64,000 nt of DNA, taken from NCBI GenBank assembly GCA_021464415.1, contig CM038468.1, positions 29,252,969 to 29,316,968 on the forward strand. Reading direction: 5' to 3'. Numbering within the stretch: position 1 is the stretch's first letter; the number at the start of each line of letters is the position of its first letter. A program made the position numbers and the translations under genes. This stretch comes from Lonicera japonica. Taxonomy: Eukaryota; Streptophyta; Magnoliopsida; Dipsacales; Caprifoliaceae. Positions 60,585-64,000 of this stretch are shown one piece after another. The notes beneath the pieces are model-generated. The model was not told the DNA's origin. It did not search any database and saw only the letters and a list, made by a program, of their open reading frames with translations.

Positions 60585-61628
60585 TTGATAAAGGATCTCA
60601 CAAATTTCTCTCTCTCAAGATCAGTAATCGGTACATCTTTTTCTTCTGTATTGTGTATACATACATGAACATAATTCTGATCCTTAGTTTTATGAATTCA
60701 AATCTGTTTATTGTATTATTAATATATATATATATACATATATACATGATTGTTTAGCTATTGAATGTATATATATAGACGCTGTAATTGTAGCTAATGA
60801 ATGATGCCTCCTCCAAGAAGAAAGAAATGGAATGAGGCAGAAGAGATGACTTTAATCATGGAATTAGGCACTTGAATTCTATGGAAAACCATTTAAAGGT
60901 GTTTGATTGAACTTATTTTTTAGGTGGAAAATGTGTAGTTTTTCTATGCAATGATGAGATATTTTGGCCACTTTTTACATAAAACTGAATATTTTGTTTT
61001 TGATTTATTTTCCACTTTACCTGAATTTATTTTCCTTGGGGAGGATAAGAATTTAAGTTCTACTTTTACGCATCATGCATTTGTACTATGTAACTAGAGG
61101 GAATTAGATGCCTAAAGAATTAGGCAATCAAACTAATTTTCCAATTTTTGCCAAGTTTTCCATGGAAAACTATGCCAATTAAAAACTCCCTAATATATAA
61201 GTGCAGACAAATGTTGTGTGAAGGGACTTTGGTGAAAATGAAGACAAGAGAGAAGTAATACAGACCCATGCCTTGTATGCGAATTCTGTGCACCATCCTC
61301 AACATGTCTCATTAGACACAATTGAGACCTACTACTCATCTCGCTCTTTGCAAATAAATATCAAGATTCAGTGGACACCATTAAAGACATGGTATGCTGT
61401 AGTAATGATTTGATGGCGGTCGATGATAATGAAAATGTTGGAGGATTGGATGGAAGTAGTCATTGGGTGGATATGGTGCGATTCGGGCATAGGGGTGGGA
61501 ATGGTGATTTTGCTGCCAGGATTGATGGGCCTGGGCATGAGGTTAAGGGTTTAGAGTTTGATTATGATGCTGCTGAAGGGGAGAGAAATTATAGTGTTAA
61601 TGATAATAACACTAAATATCGTAATTAA
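60585..61628 (+). pseudogene. Trihelix gene relic, DNA-binding domain lost
   Basis: Inverted copy of the 50249-51562 gene. The 5'UTR and its intron are recognisable, but the donor reads ctctcaagATcagtaa where the intact gene has GTcagtaa. The coding region starts at 60801, MMPPPRRKKWNEAEEMTLIM then ELGT and a stop at 60873-60875. About 490 bp of unrelated sequence follows. Similarity resumes at about 61390 with NDLMAVDDNENVGGLDGSSH and FDYDAAEGERNYSVND, matching residues 130-198 of the intact protein. The frame ends at 61628. Residues about 25-128, most of the trihelix domain, and the whole coiled coil are missing. Confidence 0.88.
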
Positions 61629-61670
61629 AATGGCAAGTTTTGTGCTGCATTCGTTGAGCTTTATCCATTG

Positions 61671-62115
61671 TTGTCTAAAACGCGCCTAAGCCCGAGGCAC
61701 AGCAACTTGCAAGGTGCACCATTGCCAAACCAACACCACTCCTAATCACAAAGATTCTTTGTGACTCTATGACAATTTCAATCCCTCATTCGATTCAGTA
61801 TTGTTGAAACCACCACCACCACCACCACCACCATTCTTTGCTATGTTCTTCACCACTGGTTTTATTTTTCTTCTTCTTTTCTTCTCATATGTTCTTATTA
61901 TATTTTCGCCGTCTTCCCTCTATTCGAGATATAACAATTTATAAAAACTGAGTGTTGATTAATGATTAGTGAATTTGTAATTTTAGATTACTTCTTGCAA
62001 TTATAAATATATTTTTCATGTTTGCATATGGTGTGCACCCTGCTTCAATAAGGCATGGGCCTCGCCTTGTGCCTAGGCCCCGGGAGACTTTGGTACCTAG
62101 GTGCGCCTTAAACAA
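61671..62115. mobile_element. Transposon remnant shared by both duplicate blocks (right copy)
   Basis: Ends ttgtctaaaacgcgcctaag and, inverted from the right, ttgtttaaggcgcacctagg. The flanks are ccattg on both sides (61665-61670 and 62116-62121). It carries the 'gcctaggc' words seen in many plant hAT-like non-autonomous elements, and a CAC/CCA microsatellite at 61810-61834. Its mirror copy lies at 46819-47801. Confidence 0.65.
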
Positions 62116-62121
62116 CCATTG

Positions 62122-62536
62122 GCTTTTTCCTTCCCCAAGGTAGTATTATTCTTTTTTGATAACCTCATAGAAGTAAGTAGAACTGCAGAAGAATAAAAAT
62201 ACATACAGGAATGATGACCCATCTCTGCAACAGAAAGACTCCCAAAAACTCTACATACATCCAGAGGTGGTGAACTGGAGAGGAAGGTAGCTCGACAAAA
62301 AGTGCTCTCCGAACCTTACGTGAAAGTAGTTTTTCCTCCCTTTCTATCTCTCTGTCATGTTCTTCTTCTTCGCTTGAGGACTAGCAGCGGTAGAACTCAC
62401 TTGAAGGAACTAATCTGCGAACTTAAAGTACCTCCAAACCAATCCCAATTACTCTTATTTGAGTGAACATTGCACTACAATAAAGAAAATAAGTCAGAGC
62501 TTGTTTGATCATCCAGCGAAGACACAGATCAAAGCA
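62122..62536. other. 3' flank of the DUF247 gene
   Basis: Presumably holds the DUF247 3'UTR on the minus strand. No clear polyadenylation signal or other feature was seen. Confidence 0.4.
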
Positions 62537-63991
62537 TTAGTTCTTATAATAACTGAGAACTGTGTAAACAGTCTGCAATACAGTGAGTAGCACTACTACA
62601 CTAAGGAAGTTCCTGAGTTTGTCCCACGGTGGCCGCGAGTATTCCTCAATTTGGAGTCTTATAGTGCGGAGGTTTTGTGTTGAATCGCCAGTGGCCAGGC
62701 AGCGTAAAAGTGTCGGTAGTTTTTGTCTTTGGTTATGATCTGCTCGAATGATTCCTCGGGCACGGAGGAGATTGGCATCATCTGCTGTACGTATGAGCTC
62801 GCTCATGAACCGGATGTACGATCTCGCTTCTCGTTTGTTCCTTGCCAGCGGTTGGGTAGTCTCGTAATTCTGAAGATACCGGAACAATAGCTCTGTATCA
62901 TCATCAACCTCTAGGGTAGGTAGCTCGAGGACTGCACAGAATACACTGGTACTGAATCTTATCCCTCTAATTCCCATGCCTCCTTTTGCATTCCTGAAGT
63001 GGATGCCTGCCTGTCTTAGTTCCGTTGCGCTTCGAATGGAGTTGATACCCTCAAAGTCCCCGCCGCCATCATCGCCACCGCCTTCCAAGTCAATATCAAC
63101 ATCACCATCGCCACCACCTTCTAATTCATATTCTTCGTCATCGACCGAGAACTCCTCCCCTCTGCCTCCTGCTCCAATTACAAGTAATTCGAGCCCATGG
63201 AGTAGATCGGATGGCTGCTGTGGCAGACCGCCTTTTGTCTTGATAAAGCCCAGCCCTCTAAAGAGGCCTTGGCAGCGTCTGTCCTTCTCCGGTGCAAACA
63301 ACAGTAGGTCATACAAAGCCCTCCTGAAAGAATCCGTTGGCCGCACCCATCTCCCTGCGGATACCACTTGTTGGAAGAAACTCTGCTTCATCAGTTCCTT
63401 GAGTACCACTTGCGGAACTTGGTTCCCCACAAAGAACAAGGACTTTCCCCACTTCTTTATCTGCCTCGTATTCCTTTGCTCCCCGAAAATGAGATGGTCA
63501 CTCGGGTAATTTAGCTGGGCCGAACCCCCGAGCAGGAAAAGCGCAATCTGAAGGATGAAGCACCCGTCCCTGACCATCATCATTATAAAACGTTGGTTTT
63601 GTTTTACCGTACCGTCCGGGTACGTATCTCTGGCTTGTCGTCCTATTCTTTGCACCGCGGTGACATATATCTTGGTTGTCTCGTGTTCCGGGGTCGGAGT
63701 TCTGGATAAGACATGCTGCCAAGCAGCCTCCTTAAGTCTAGACATGAACACATCGTCTCCATCATAAAATGGGCCGAATCTCGGGAGAGAATCGTACAGC
63801 TCTTGGAGTTCTTTGTTGAACTCCAGGGACGACGGTATGTTAAGCCTGCGTATCCTGCGGAGCGGCGGCTTCTGTATGAATTCTTCATACTCTTCTTCTG
63901 TTGTTGCTATGCCCTGGGTTCTTCTCAGCTTTTTGAGGGCAGCAGGCCTCTCTTGCTTGCTAGAGCTGAACCATGGAGAAATGAGTTCCAT
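62537..63991 (-). CDS. DUF247 (UPF0481) protein, intact
   Basis: Plant-specific DUF247 protein of 484 residues, single exon. The biochemical function is unknown; members are usually tail-anchored membrane proteins, and DUF247 genes are the male determinants of self-incompatibility in grasses. Seen here: an N-terminal region to about 60, the conserved MMMVRDGCFIL (137-147), GNQVPQVVLKEL (189-200, the 'ENQ.P..VL..L' motif), DLLHGLELL (262-270), ATELRQAGIHFR (322-333), LEVDDDTELLFRYL (360-373), and a hydrophobic C-terminal helix at 461-479 followed by YYKN, the usual membrane anchor. Residues 276-314 are an acidic, Gly/Asp-rich insert. The start is supported by MELISPWF also beginning the relic at 45284. 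The promoter lies beyond the window edge. Confidence 0.92.
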   Translation of the reverse strand: MELISPWFSSSKQERPAALKKLRRTQGIATTEEEYEEFIQKPPLRRIRRLNIPSSLEFNKELQELYDSLPRFGPFYDGDDVFMSRLKEAAWQHVLSRTPTPEHETTKIYVTAVQRIGRQARDTYPDGTVKQNQRFIMMMVRDGCFILQIALFLLGGSAQLNYPSDHLIFGEQRNTRQIKKWGKSLFFVGNQVPQVVLKELMKQSFFQQVVSAGRWVRPTDSFRRALYDLLLFAPEKDRRCQGLFRGLGFIKTKGGLPQQPSDLLHGLELLVIGAGGRGEEFSVDDEEYELEGGGDGDVDIDLEGGGDDGGGDFEGINSIRSATELRQAGIHFRNAKGGMGIRGIRFSTSVFCAVLELPTLEVDDDTELLFRYLQNYETTQPLARNKREARSYIRFMSELIRTADDANLLRARGIIRADHNQRQKLPTLLRCLATGDSTQNLRTIRLQIEEYSRPPWDKLRNFLSVVVLLTVLQTVYTVLSYYKN

Positions 63992-64000
63992 TTCCTCTTA

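Noticed and set aside
62976..63509. 177-codon plus-strand open frame, Ser/Pro-rich
   Set aside because: Antisense shadow of the DUF247 gene, including its acidic insert.

Overview
This window is AT-rich nuclear DNA from a flowering plant. Three things point to a eudicot, probably an asterid: a multi-exon NIPA-type magnesium transporter gene with plant-like GT-AG introns, a relic of an R1/late-blight-type NLR disease-resistance gene, and many plant transposable elements (Tat and Tekay Ty3/gypsy, SIRE-like Ty1/copia, hAT, MULE, Stowaway-like, Helitron, L1-type LINE). No bacterial-style operons, tRNAs, rRNAs or CRISPR arrays were seen.

Layout. 1-10.4 kb is repeats: a 406-bp Helitron, a decayed Tat-lineage gypsy pol on the minus strand, and a 2.9-kb solo LTR inserted into an older Ogre-like repeat. 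10.7-22.8 kb holds the NIPA gene: duplicated G-box sites, a pyrimidine-rich leader with a 5'UTR intron, then eight coding exons. Its introns carry Stowaway-like MITEs, a MULE, a LINE relic and microsatellites. The frame is intact except for one extra base in exon 3. 23.9-28.8 kb holds three DNA transposons with perfect target-site duplications. 29.2-31.8 kb is a broken NLR with a partly duplicated NB-ARC domain. 32.0-45 kb holds Helitrons, a relic of NIPA exon 2, a 5'-truncated LINE with a 16-bp target duplication, and the last exon of a zeta-class glutathione transferase whose splice acceptor lies in a triplicated 128-bp repeat.

45.3-64 kb is the most notable part. A two-gene block (a DUF247 gene and a trihelix transcription-factor gene, 3' ends facing each other) is present twice in inverted orientation. 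In the left copy DUF247 is broken and the trihelix gene is intact. In the right copy the trihelix gene has lost most of its DNA-binding domain and DUF247 is intact. The block therefore still encodes one working copy of each gene, from opposite duplicates. A transposon remnant at the same place in both copies shows that it inserted before the duplication. The 9-kb spacer holds a SIRE-like copia remnant inserted into an AAT microsatellite and a run of degenerate duplications.

Only two uninterrupted, convincing protein-coding genes remain: the trihelix gene (50249-51562, minus) and the DUF247 gene (62537-63991, minus). NIPA is complete apart from its single frameshift. All boundaries were read by eye; family assignments rest on recognised motifs, not on database searches.
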